Part shown: positions 50,632 through 59,060 of the stretch, piece by piece | How the letters are laid out: each line of letters opens with the position of its first letter | Numbering within the stretch: position 1 is the stretch's first letter | Source: JBDTSW01 sp963758845 | GTDB taxonomy: Bacteria; Actinomycetota; Thermoleophilia; Solirubrobacterales; 70-9 | DNA length: 64,000 bases | Assembly (NCBI GenBank): GCA_963758845.1 | Contig: CAVWWX010000002.1 | Location: 620,001-684,000, forward strand | Direction: 5' to 3' | Translations under genes and position numbers: made by a program | Notes under the pieces: generated by a model | Told to the model about the DNA's origin: nothing | Seen by the model: only the letters and a program-made list of their open reading frames with translations | The model's database searches: none

Positions 50632-51783
50632 TTAGGGGGCCTGCGTGTATCCGTCGGGCGGCGGGTCGCCGTCGGGACCGGGCGGCGTGTTGCCGGGCGG
50701 GGGAGGCGTCTCGAAGATGTCCTCCTCGACGTCCTCATCCTTCGGGGATTCGGCCACGGGCTCCTCGGGCGCGGGCTCCGAGGCCGGCGGTGGCGCGGGC
50801 TCTGGGGCCGGCGGTGGCTCCTCGGGCGCGGGCTCGGTCGGGGCGGGCTCGGCTGGCGGCGGTTCGGAGACGGGCGCCTCATCGGCAGGCGGAGCGACAT
50901 TGCGGTCCATCGCGGGCTGCGATGCCGCGATGTGCGGGAGCATCGAGCCAACGTCCAAGGGCACTGCGCCGGGCGGAAGCGGCGGCGCGTCTTGGACGAT
51001 CGCCACGGCCCCGGCCCCGTCGCCGGGAGAGTTGTCCGAAGCCGCGCGCTCCGCCGTCGCGGCGCCCGCGACGACGGTCGTTGCCGCCACGGCGACCAGC
51101 TTGGCCTGCACGACGCTGCCCCCCGCGACCAGCGTGCCCTGGCTGCCACCGGACGCGCCGGCGACCGTGGAGATCTTCTTCATCAGCGACTGCAGCAGCG
51201 GCAGCGGCGCGATCGCCGCCGCGGCCTTGCGGAGGTGGCCCCGGGCCCGCGACAGCAGGGCGCGGACCGAGTTGGGCGAGGTATCCAGGCGGGAGGCGAT
51301 CTCGTCGTAGCCCAGCCCCTCGAAGACGCTGAGCAGGAGCGCCGTGCGCTGACGATCGGGAAGCCGGTCGAGTTCGGAGACGACCTCACGGACCTCGCTG
51401 CGCTGCGCAGCAAGCTCGGGGGGCTGCGGCACGCCGTCGATCTCGAGGCTCAGCTCCTCGTGGCGGAAGTCCTTGCGTGCGCTCATGTTGATCGCGGCGT
51501 TGTGCGCCACGCGGTAGAGCCAGGCCCGCAGGTGGATCGGGCGGGGGTCGTCGCGAAGGTGCGCGGCGGCGCTGGCGAGAGCGTGCTGCGTCACGTCCTC
51601 GGCGTGGTCGCGCCCGACGTGGCGGGCGCTGTAGCGGATCAGCGGGGCGCGATAACGGCGCACGATCTCCTCGAACGCGCGCTCGTCACCATCCCTCGCG
51701 CGCCGCACCAGATCAGCATCCTCCAGACTGGGCAGGGGCGCCAGCGAAACCCGTGCAGGGGGTGCTTTGGTCGCTGTCGGCAT
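50632..51783 (-). CDS. ECF sigma factor with membrane-spanning Pro/Glu-rich C-terminal extension
   Basis: 383 residues. Residues 20-190 form a standard ECF sigma factor: region 2 DEREAFEEIV-like ARDGDERAFEEIVRRYRAPL and HAEDVTQHALASAAAHLRDD, RAWLYRVAHNAAINM, and region 4 LPDRQRTALLLSVFEGLGYD with SPNSVRALLSRARGHLRKAA. It continues with a hydrophobic helix (AKLVAVAATTVVAGAATAER, about 235-255) and a roughly 125-residue tail of Pro, Glu and Ala. The extension may tether the factor to the membrane or replace an anti-sigma partner; none is adjacent. ATG 51783 has AAGGAG upstream. Confidence 0.85.
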   Translation of the reverse strand: MPTATKAPPARVSLAPLPSLEDADLVRRARDGDERAFEEIVRRYRAPLIRYSARHVGRDHAEDVTQHALASAAAHLRDDPRPIHLRAWLYRVAHNAAINMSARKDFRHEELSLEIDGVPQPPELAAQRSEVREVVSELDRLPDRQRTALLLSVFEGLGYDEIASRLDTSPNSVRALLSRARGHLRKAAAAIAPLPLLQSLMKKISTVAGASGGSQGTLVAGGSVVQAKLVAVAATTVVAGAATAERAASDNSPGDGAGAVAIVQDAPPLPPGAVPLDVGSMLPHIAASQPAMDRNVAPPADEAPVSEPPPAEPAPTEPAPEEPPPAPEPAPPPASEPAPEEPVAESPKDEDVEEDIFETPPPPGNTPPGPDGDPPPDGYTQAP

Positions 51784-51802
51784 CCCGTCTCTCTCCTTAA
51801 AA

Positions 51803-51827
51803 AACCGTTCCTGGTGCGAAAGGTTAC
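51803..51827 (-). promoter_or_regulatory. Possible autoregulated ECF promoter
   Basis: On the minus strand GTAACC (51827-51822) and CGGTT (51807-51803) lie 14 bases apart, upstream of the sigma gene. They resemble ECF -35 (AAC core) and -10 (CGT-like) elements, though the spacing is shorter than usual. Confidence 0.25.
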
Positions 51828-51896
51828 GCGGGCAGACCATTCCGGCGCAAGGGATTTCTCGTTAAGCCCGCATGTTGGTGTCGTGCCTGCGAGTCC

Positions 51897-51902
51897 TATC
51901 CT
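51897..51902 (+). promoter_or_regulatory. Candidate -10 box (leaderless start of the VOC gene)
   Basis: TATCCT ends eight bases before ATG 51911; no Shine-Dalgarno. Confidence 0.45.
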
Positions 51903-51910
51903 CGTCAGGC

Positions 51911-52759
51911 ATGACCACGCCTGAGCTCGACCCGCGAACCCGCATGGGCCCAGTTCGCCTACGGGTCAGGGACCTCGCTCGGACCCAGGCCTTCTACGAG
52001 CGGGCGATTGGCCTGACGACGCTCGACGCGTCGGATTCGCTCGTGCGCCTCGGCGCCGGCGACGCGCCGCTGGTCGAGCTCGTCGCGGCGCCTGGGGCCG
52101 AGGAGCGCCCGCGCGGGACGACCGGCCTGTTTCACCTGGCGATCCTCGTGCCGGACCGCCCCCGCCTTGGCGCCGCGCTCCGCCGGATCGCCGAGGCGGC
52201 GTGGGCGCTCAGCGGAGCCTCCGATCATCTCGTCAGCGAGGCGCTCTACACGAGCGATCCCGAGGGCAACGGGATCGAGATCTATCGCGACCGCCCGCGC
52301 GAGGAGTGGCCCGTGGCGAACGGCGAGCTGCAGATGGACACGCTGCCGTTGGACCTTGCCTCGATCGCCGCCGAGGCCGGTGACGCCGGCCCGATGGCGC
52401 CGGGAACGACGATCGGCCACGTGCACCTGAACGTGGCCGACATCTCGGCCTCGGAGAGCTTCTACTCGGGGCTCCTGGGCTTCGCGCCGACGGTGCGCGG
52501 CTACCCCGGGGCGCTCTTCGTGTCGGCCGGCGGCTACCACCATCACCTGGGCCTGAACACCTGGGCGGGCGAGGGCGCGCCGCCGCCGCCCACCGCGGGG
52601 CTCGGGCTGGATCGGTTCGAGGTGCTGGTTCCGGACTCCGGCGAGGTGCAGGTCGCCGCCCGCAGGCTGGGGGAGGCCGGGGTCGCCGTCTCCGAGGAGG
52701 ACGGAGGCCTGGCGTTCGCGGATCCCAGCCGAAACGGCGTGTTGCTTCGCGCGAGCTAG
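51911..52759 (+). CDS. VOC-family (glyoxalase/extradiol dioxygenase-like) protein, CatE type
   Basis: 282 residues with two vicinal-oxygen-chelate modules. Module 1: VRLRVRDLARTQAFYERAIG with LFHLAILVPDR and GNGIEIYRDRPREEW. Module 2: GHVHLNVADISASESFYSGL, VSAGGYHHHLGLNTW and the closing FADPSRNGVLL. The tandem arrangement and the EIYRDRP motif resemble Bacillus CatE-like catechol 2,3-dioxygenases. Candidate metal ligands are the His of FHLAIL/GHVHLNV, His of HHHLGLN and a terminal Glu, which is not obvious in module 2. The exact reaction is uncertain. Ends four bases into the convergent dehydrogenase gene. Confidence 0.85.
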   Translation: MTTPELDPRTRMGPVRLRVRDLARTQAFYERAIGLTTLDASDSLVRLGAGDAPLVELVAAPGAEERPRGTTGLFHLAILVPDRPRLGAALRRIAEAAWALSGASDHLVSEALYTSDPEGNGIEIYRDRPREEWPVANGELQMDTLPLDLASIAAEAGDAGPMAPGTTIGHVHLNVADISASESFYSGLLGFAPTVRGYPGALFVSAGGYHHHLGLNTWAGEGAPPPPTAGLGLDRFEVLVPDSGEVQVAARRLGEAGVAVSEEDGGLAFADPSRNGVLLRAS

Positions 52760-55677
52760 CGCGTCAGTCGCTCGAGCACCAGCGCGAACGACTCGAACGG
52801 GCGGCCAGTCTCCTGCTGGAGGCCGAGCTCACAGGTCCGGTTGGAGCACAGGCACGCGTCCAGCGCGCGCCCCTCGAGCTCGGCCGCCTCGTCGCGCAGC
52901 GCCGACGCCGGCAGCTCGGGGTGAAGGAGCCCGCGATCCCCGGCCATGCCGCAGCAGGAGGCCGCGGCGGGTACCACGACCTCGCCGGCCATCGCACCGG
53001 CCACCGCCTCGAGCATCCGCCGCAGGCCGAGCTGCTCGACCGAGCACGTCGGGTGAACGGCGACCGACCCCAGCCGGTCGCCGATCTCGAGCGCCGGCAG
53101 CAGGTGCTCGTGCGCCCACTCGATCGAGTCCAACACCCGAACGCTCGCGAACCGCTTGCGCTCAGCTTCGCCAAGCGCTTCGCCCACCTCCTTCGTCAGT
53201 CCAAGCGTGCACGAGCTGGCGTCGAGGACGACCGGCAGCTCCCCGCCGTCGCTCCAGCGCCAGAGCGACTCGGCGACCCGGCGCGCCATCAGCTCGTGGC
53301 CGGCGTGGTATCCCTTCGAGCTCCACGGCGTCGCGCAGCAGTTTCCCGCGACGTCGCCGGGGATCCACAGGGGAAGGCCGGCGCGCTCGGACAGCGCCAC
53401 CATCGCCTCGGGGAGCGTGGGCCCGGCCGGGGCGCCGCGTGGATTGCCGAAGATGCGGTTGATGCAGGCGGGCATGTAGACGGCGGCAGCACCCTCGCGC
53501 GCGGTGGAGGGGAGCGAGGTCGGCGCGGGCGGAGGCATGTTCGGCGGCCAGCGTGGGATCAGGTCGGCGCCCACGGCTCGCCGCGCCAGCCGGGCGGCGC
53601 CGTCGACCGAGCGGGCGCCTGCCACCCGCGAGGCCGCGGCGCCGGCCGCAAGCCCCAGGCGGGCGGCACGCTCGATGCCGGCCCACTCGACCGCCGCCCG
53701 CTTGGCGAGCTGCTCGCCTCGATCGGTGCGCTCCATGTGCCGGAAGCGCTTGACCAGGGCGCCGGTGTCGATCGCCAGCGGGCAGGCGGGCTTGCAGCTG
53801 CCGTCCGCGGCGCAGGTCTGGATCCCGTCGCGCTCGAACTCGTCGAGGAGCGCGTCAAGGACCGGCGAGCCCTCAGGCTGGCGGGCCATCTCGCGCCGCA
53901 GGAGGATTCGCTGGCGCGGGGTCGTCGTGACGTTTCGCGACGGGCAGACCGGCTCGCACATCCCGCACTCGACGCAGGTCGTCGCCTCCTCCTCGATCGG
54001 CGGCGTCGACTGCATGTTGCGCAGGTGGACGCCCGGGTCGCGGTTGAGGATCACGCCGGGCCCCAGGACGCCGTCCCGGTCGGCGAGGCGCTTGACCCTC
54101 CACATCATGTCCGTCGCCTTGGGACCCCACTCGCGCTCCAGGTACGGAGCCATGTTGAGCCCGGTCCCGTGCTCGGCCTTCAGCGAGCCGTCGTACTTGC
54201 CCACGATCAGCTCGGCCAGTGAGGACATGAACGCCTCGTAGCGGTCCCGGTCGGCCTCGAGGGCCAGGTCCGGGGTCAGCGTGAAATGGAGGTTCCCCGC
54301 CGAGGCATGGCCCGCGACCCCGGTCAGAAAGCCGTGCTCGCCCAGCAGCGCCTGCACGTCGGCGGCGCAATCGGCGATTCGAGCGGGGTCGACGCAGACG
54401 TCCTCGGTGATCAGCGCCGTCCCCGCCCCCCGGAGCTTCCCGATCAGCCCGAACATGCCCTCTCGGACCCGCCAGGCGACCTCGGTCTCCTCCGGATCCC
54501 TGGTGAAGGCGCTCGGGCGCAGCAGCTCGCGGTCGCTCAGGACGCCGGCGGCCCGAGCCTCGGCGTCGTCCAATTCGCCCCCGTCCTCGCCACCGAACTC
54601 GACGAGCAGGGCGGCGGATTCACCCGGCAGCTCACGCCAGTGCTCCGGGGCGCCGGGGATGTTGTAGGAGGCGACCATCAGTGCAGGGGCGACCATCAGC
54701 TCCACCGCGCTGGCACCGGCGGCCACCAGGTCGCCGACGGGGGCCACCGCCTCGTCGATGCTCGCGAAGTGAAGCCAGGACACCGTGGTCTCGCGGGGGA
54801 CCGGGACGGTCTCGAACACCGCCTCGGCGACGAACGCCAGGGTGCCCTCCGAGCCGATCACCAGGCGCCGGAAGATCTCCAGCGGCTCCTCGGCGTCGAG
54901 GAAGGCGCACAGCCGGTACCCCATGGTGTTCTTGATCTCGAACTTGCGCCGCACCCGCTCGCTCAGCTCGGCGTCGGCGCGAAGCTCGTCGCGGATCTCG
55001 GCGAGGCCCTCGGCCAGCCCCGGCTCGAGGCTCGCGAACCGCTGCTCGGCGCCCGGGGCCGCGGTGTCGATCGCCGAGCCCGAGGCCAGCACCAGCTTCA
55101 GCTCCCTGACGGTGGAGTAGGAGTCGCGTACGACGCCGCAGCGCATGCCGCCCGAGTTGTTGGCGATGACGCCGCCCACGGTGGCGGCCTCGGTCGAGGC
55201 CGGGTCGGGCCCCAGCTTGCGCCCATAGGGGGCGAGCACGCGGTTGGCGTGGCCCAGCACGGTCCCGGGCCGCACGCGGCAGCGGCCGCCGCCGTTCTCG
55301 ACGGTGACCCCGGCCCAGTGGCGGCGCACGTCCACGAGGATGCCGTCGCTCTGGGCCTGGCCGTTCAGGCTGGTGCCGCCGGCCCGGAGCGTCACGCCCA
55401 CGCCCAGCCGCCGGCCAAGCGCAAACGCCGCCGTGACGTCCGTGGAGTCGTGGGCGAGGACCACCGCCTTGGGGAGGTAGCGGTAGGGGCTGGCATCGGA
55501 GGCGTAGCGGACGAGGTCGCTCGCCCGGGTCAGCACCCTGTCCGGCCCGAGCGCGTCGATCAGTTCGCCGCGAAGGGGCTGCGGGGTCCCGGCGGCCACC
55601 CAGTCGGGGGCGCGATCGGGCGCGGGTCCGCCCTCGGGCCGGCCGATCCGCCTGGCGTCGGCCCGGGCGACGGCCAT
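52756..55677 (-). CDS. FAD/Fe-S 2-hydroxyacid dehydrogenase (D-lactate dehydrogenase/glycolate oxidase-like fusion)
   Basis: 973 residues fusing three parts. FAD_binding_4 domain (about 40-290): GVTLRAGGTSLNGQAQSDGI, ATVGGVIANNSGGMRCGVV. FAD-linked oxidase C-terminal domain (to about 560): HASAGNLHFTLTPD, KAEHGTGLNMAPYL. Fe-S domain with CVECGMCEPVCPS and CAADGSCKPACP for two clusters, then two CCG modules (NCCATPWSSKG, SCCGMAGDRG). This is the Dld-II/GlcDEF-like layout, which passes electrons to the respiratory chain. It lies three bases after a benzoylformate-decarboxylase-like gene, so its substrate may be a D-2-hydroxyacid such as mandelate or lactate (inference). Confidence 0.9.
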   Translation of the reverse strand: MAVARADARRIGRPEGGPAPDRAPDWVAAGTPQPLRGELIDALGPDRVLTRASDLVRYASDASPYRYLPKAVVLAHDSTDVTAAFALGRRLGVGVTLRAGGTSLNGQAQSDGILVDVRRHWAGVTVENGGGRCRVRPGTVLGHANRVLAPYGRKLGPDPASTEAATVGGVIANNSGGMRCGVVRDSYSTVRELKLVLASGSAIDTAAPGAEQRFASLEPGLAEGLAEIRDELRADAELSERVRRKFEIKNTMGYRLCAFLDAEEPLEIFRRLVIGSEGTLAFVAEAVFETVPVPRETTVSWLHFASIDEAVAPVGDLVAAGASAVELMVAPALMVASYNIPGAPEHWRELPGESAALLVEFGGEDGGELDDAEARAAGVLSDRELLRPSAFTRDPEETEVAWRVREGMFGLIGKLRGAGTALITEDVCVDPARIADCAADVQALLGEHGFLTGVAGHASAGNLHFTLTPDLALEADRDRYEAFMSSLAELIVGKYDGSLKAEHGTGLNMAPYLEREWGPKATDMMWRVKRLADRDGVLGPGVILNRDPGVHLRNMQSTPPIEEEATTCVECGMCEPVCPSRNVTTTPRQRILLRREMARQPEGSPVLDALLDEFERDGIQTCAADGSCKPACPLAIDTGALVKRFRHMERTDRGEQLAKRAAVEWAGIERAARLGLAAGAAASRVAGARSVDGAARLARRAVGADLIPRWPPNMPPPAPTSLPSTAREGAAAVYMPACINRIFGNPRGAPAGPTLPEAMVALSERAGLPLWIPGDVAGNCCATPWSSKGYHAGHELMARRVAESLWRWSDGGELPVVLDASSCTLGLTKEVGEALGEAERKRFASVRVLDSIEWAHEHLLPALEIGDRLGSVAVHPTCSVEQLGLRRMLEAVAGAMAGEVVVPAAASCCGMAGDRGLLHPELPASALRDEAAELEGRALDACLCSNRTCELGLQQETGRPFESFALVLERLTR

Positions 55678-55680
55678 GGC

Positions 55681-57280
55681 TCAGGCGAGCGCCATGCCCG
55701 GCGCGACCGCAACCTCGACCAGGCGCGGCCCCTCGGCGGCGATCGCCTCGGAGAGGGCGGCGTGCAGCTCGTCGCGGCCCCGCACCCTGACCGCCGGAAC
55801 TCCGTAGGACTCGGCGAGCGCCGCACACTCCACGCCCGGAAGATCAAGCGCCGGAGCGCCGGTGACGGACTCGAGGCCGGCGAACCACTTGAGGATCGCG
55901 TACTCGTCGTTTCGCAGGACCAGGAACTTGACCGGCACCACGTACGCCGCAGCCGTCCACAGGCCCTGGATCGCGTACTGGGCGGAGCCCTCCCCGAGGA
56001 CGCAGACCACTTGGCGGCTCGGCTGGGCGAGCTGCACCCCGAGTGCCGCGGCCAGTCCGAAGCCCAGGCCCCCGCCGGCGCCGAAGTAGTAGCTGCCCGG
56101 GAAGGACAGGCGCAGCTGGTTTCGCAGCGCGAGGGTGCTGGAGGGCGACTCGAGCACGACGATGCCATCCCCGGGGAAGACGTCGGCCAGGACGGCGTGG
56201 ACGCTCGTGGGGCTGAGGGGGTCCGTCTCCTCGACGTCCCCGGCCGCCGGGCGCTCCGGTGGCGATGGCCGGTTTGAGTCGCCCAGCTCGGCCAGCAGCG
56301 CGTCCACGGCGAGCGCGACGTCGGCGACGATGGCGTCGCCCATCGGCGCGCGCGCCGCCTCGTCCGGGTCGCTGGTGATGGCCACCAGCCGGGCGCCCTG
56401 CGGCAAGCAGCGGCCCGGGGATGTTCGGGTAGTACGGAAAGACCGACGAGCCCAAAACGAGGATCAGGTCGTGGCCGGCCAGCAGCTCGCTCAGGGGGCC
56501 GATGGCCGGTGGCAGGACCCCCTGGAACGCCGGGTGGCCCTCGGGGAAGCCAATCCGCCCGCCGCCCGGAGCGGGCGTGGCCCAGACCGGAAGCCGCTGG
56601 CGCTCGGCCAGCGTGACCGCTGCGTCCCAGGCGCCGGAGGCATCGACGTCGGGCCCGACGACCAGCAGCGGGCTCGTGGCCGACTCCAGCCGGCTCGCTA
56701 GATCGCGCACGGCCTCGGGGTCGGCGGCCCCCGGACCGGTGACCGAGCGGCCGATCTGGTGCGGGATCGCCTCCGCGTCGGCCTCAGCGTCCCAGTCGTC
56801 CATCGGAATCGACACGAACACCGGCCCTTTCGGCGCCAGGCCGGCCAGGTGCGCGCCGCGCGCCAGCGCGTGCGGCACGTCCTCGGCGCGCGGCGGCTCG
56901 TAGCTCCACTTCACGAGAGGGTGGGGCATCCGCGTCGCGTCGCGGTTGGTGAGGTTGGCCTGCAGCGTCATCAGGCCGCGTGCCTGTTGGCCCGCGGTCA
57001 CCAGAAGCGGGCTGTGGTTGGCCTGCGCGTTGAAGATCGCGCCCATCCCGTTCCCGACGCCCGGCGCCGTGTGCAGGTTGACGTGGGCGGTGCTACCGCT
57101 GGCCTGCGCGAAACCGTCGGCCATCCCTACGGCCACCGCCTCCTGAAGTCCCAGGACGTAGCGGAAGTCGGCGGGCAGGTCCGCGAGCATCGGGAGCTCG
57201 GTCGAGCCGGGGTTGCCGAAGATCGTCGTCATCCCCCGCTCGCGGAACAGGTCGAGCACCGCCTCGCGGACTACTGGCAT
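55681..57280 (-). CDS. Thiamine-diphosphate 2-oxoacid decarboxylase (benzoylformate decarboxylase-like), one frameshift
   Basis: TPP enzyme of the acetolactate synthase/benzoylformate decarboxylase family. The N-terminal frame (ATG 57280 to about 56407) has TIFGNPGSTELPMLADLPAD with the catalytic glutamate in VLGLQEAVAVGMADGFAQAS. After a +1 break at CTGCTTG near 56405 the C-terminal frame has PQGARLVAITSDPDEAARAP and the TPP motif VVCVLGEGSAQYAIQGLWTA with LRNDEYAILKWFAGL. Removing one T restores a full-length protein of about 530 residues, so error or a recent mutation is likely. It probably decarboxylates 2-oxoacids formed by the downstream dehydrogenase. Confidence 0.83.
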
Positions 57281-57286
57281 GCCCGA

Positions 57287-57292
57287 AGCCTA
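57287..57292 (-). promoter_or_regulatory. Candidate -10 box of the decarboxylase operon (leaderless)
   Basis: On the minus strand TAGGCT ends six bases before ATG 57280. It sits back-to-back with the TAGCGT box of the cupin gene. Confidence 0.45.
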
Positions 57293-57300
57293 TTCCGCGG

Positions 57301-57306
57301 TAGCGT
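57301..57306 (+). promoter_or_regulatory. Candidate -10 box of the cupin gene (leaderless)
   Basis: TAGCGT ends seven bases before GTG 57314, with no Shine-Dalgarno. Confidence 0.45.
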
Positions 57307-57313
57307 CTGCCAC

Positions 57314-57739
57314 GTGACCCCGGAGGTGCTGCGGCTTTCGCCCAACTCGACCCTCGAGATCCGCGCCTCGGACGACGAGGCGCTGGAGGTCGAGGCGACC
57401 TACGACCCGGGCGGCAGCGCGCCGCCAAGCCATCTGCACCCCGCCCAGGACGAGCACTTCGAGGTGCTTGCGGGCTCGATGCAGGTCGTGGTCGGCGGCG
57501 AGGAGCGGGTGCTGGAGGCCGGCGACGAGCTGGACATCCCCCGCGAGACCGCACACCAGATGTGGAACGCAGGTGGCGCGCCGGCCCGGGTCAGGTGGGT
57601 CACTACGCCGCGGGGGCGGACCGAGGACTTCTTCCGCGAGATCGACGGGGTCATGCCGGACGACGGCGGGATGCCCGACGTCGAACCGTTGCTCGAGCTG
57701 CTGAAGCGGTTCGACGACACCTTCAGGCTCGTCACCTAG
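57314..57739 (+). CDS. Cupin-domain protein
   Basis: 141 residues, one cupin barrel. Motif 1, PPSHLHPAQDEHFEVLAGSM, supplies the His-His-Glu set (HxHx5ExxG-like), and motif 2 is ELDIPRETAHQMWNAGG with the third histidine. It probably binds a metal; enzyme or ligand-binding role unknown. Starts at GTG 57314 in a leaderless context. It is divergent from the decarboxylase/dehydrogenase operon, with only 33 bases between start codons. Confidence 0.85.
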   Translation: MTPEVLRLSPNSTLEIRASDDEALEVEATYDPGGSAPPSHLHPAQDEHFEVLAGSMQVVVGGEERVLEAGDELDIPRETAHQMWNAGGAPARVRWVTTPRGRTEDFFREIDGVMPDDGGMPDVEPLLELLKRFDDTFRLVT

Positions 57740-57746
57740 CCCCCCG

Positions 57747-59018
57747 ATGGACTCGCACCTGCTGGCGGCGCTCACGATCCCGCTGTTCACCGGCGTGATC
57801 GGCTACCTGACGAACTGGACCGGGATCTGGATGCTCTTCTACCCGGTCCGGTTCAGGGGCTGGCGAATCCCTGGGCTATCGGCTCTGGCCCAGCTCCTGC
57901 CGCGCAGGCTCCAGCAGATCCCCGGGATCATGCAGGGCGGCATCGGCTGGCAGGGGATAATCCCGTCGCGGGCCGCGAAGATGGGGTCGATCGCGGTCGA
58001 CAAGGGGATCGCGAAGCTCGGCACCCCGTCCGAGTTCTACACGCGCCTCGACCCCGAGGCGATCGCCGAGCACATCCTGACCTCGTCGCGCGAGGACATC
58101 CGCGAGGTCGTCGAGCGGACGATGGAGCGCGAGCACCCGAAGCTGTGGAAAGACCTGCCGCCGCAGGTCCGGGAGGGGGTCCACCAGCGCGTCCAGGACC
58201 AGCTGCCGCGCATCGTCACCGACATGACCGACGACATCGGGACCAACATCGACCACCTGATGGACGTGAAGCTGATGGTGATCCGCCACCTGGAGGCGCA
58301 CCCCGAACTGATGAATCGGATCTTCCTCGAGATGGGCCGCAAGGAGCTGCGGTTCATCATCAACTTCGGATTTTTCTTCGGCCTTGTCCAGGGCATCCCC
58401 CTGGTCTTCCTCGTCGAGGCCGTGCCGCAGTGGTGGGTGCTTCCGATCGGCGGCGTGATCATCGGCTACCTGACGAACTGGGTGGCCCTATGGATGATCT
58501 TCGAGCCCACCGAGCCGCGGAAGCTGGGCCCGTTCAAGGCGCAGGGGCTCTTCATCCGCCGCCAGCCAGAGGTCGCGGACGTGTACGCGGCGATCATCGC
58601 CGACGACGTCGTAACCCTCTCGCACATGGGCGACGAGTTGATGCACGGCCGCAAGTCGGACCGGACCCGGCGGCTGATCGAGAAGCGCCTGCGGCCCTCG
58701 ATCGACCGGGCGCTGGGACCCGCTCGGCCGCTCGTGAGGGTGGCCGTCGGTACGCGCGAGTACGACGCGATCCGCGAGGGGGTGGCCGCCGAGGGGGTGG
58801 AGTACGCGATCACCCCGATGAAGGACGAGGAGTTCGGGCGCCAGCAGTCCAGCGCGCTCCGGGCGCTGATCAGCGAGCGGATGGCCGAGATGCCGCCCGC
58901 GGACTTCGCCGACATGTTGCGCTCGGCGATGAAGGAGGACGAGTGGCTGCTGCTCCTGCACGGCGCCGTCCTGGGTTTCGCGGCCGGGCTACTCCACCTG
59001 GCGATCTTCGGCGTCTGA
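57747..59018 (+). CDS. DUF445 family membrane protein
   Basis: 423 residues. N-terminal helix with FTGVIGYLTNWTGIWMLFYP and a repeated version IGGVIIGYLTNWVALWMIFE near residue 240, the GYxTNxxAxxMxF signature of DUF445 (YheB-like) proteins, each followed by a Pro/Gly-rich loop and GIIPSRAAKMGSIAVDKGI or GLFIRRQPEVADVYAAIIAD. The middle is a soluble helical domain. One hydrophobic helix ends the protein (LLHGAVLGFAAGLLHLAIFG). Function unknown in the family. Seven bases after the cupin gene, likely co-transcribed. Confidence 0.87.
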   Translation: MDSHLLAALTIPLFTGVIGYLTNWTGIWMLFYPVRFRGWRIPGLSALAQLLPRRLQQIPGIMQGGIGWQGIIPSRAAKMGSIAVDKGIAKLGTPSEFYTRLDPEAIAEHILTSSREDIREVVERTMEREHPKLWKDLPPQVREGVHQRVQDQLPRIVTDMTDDIGTNIDHLMDVKLMVIRHLEAHPELMNRIFLEMGRKELRFIINFGFFFGLVQGIPLVFLVEAVPQWWVLPIGGVIIGYLTNWVALWMIFEPTEPRKLGPFKAQGLFIRRQPEVADVYAAIIADDVVTLSHMGDELMHGRKSDRTRRLIEKRLRPSIDRALGPARPLVRVAVGTREYDAIREGVAAEGVEYAITPMKDEEFGRQQSSALRALISERMAEMPPADFADMLRSAMKEDEWLLLLHGAVLGFAAGLLHLAIFGV

Positions 59019-59060
59019 AGCCCAGCGGATGTGAAGCCGCATCGTGGGTAAGGGCGCCTC

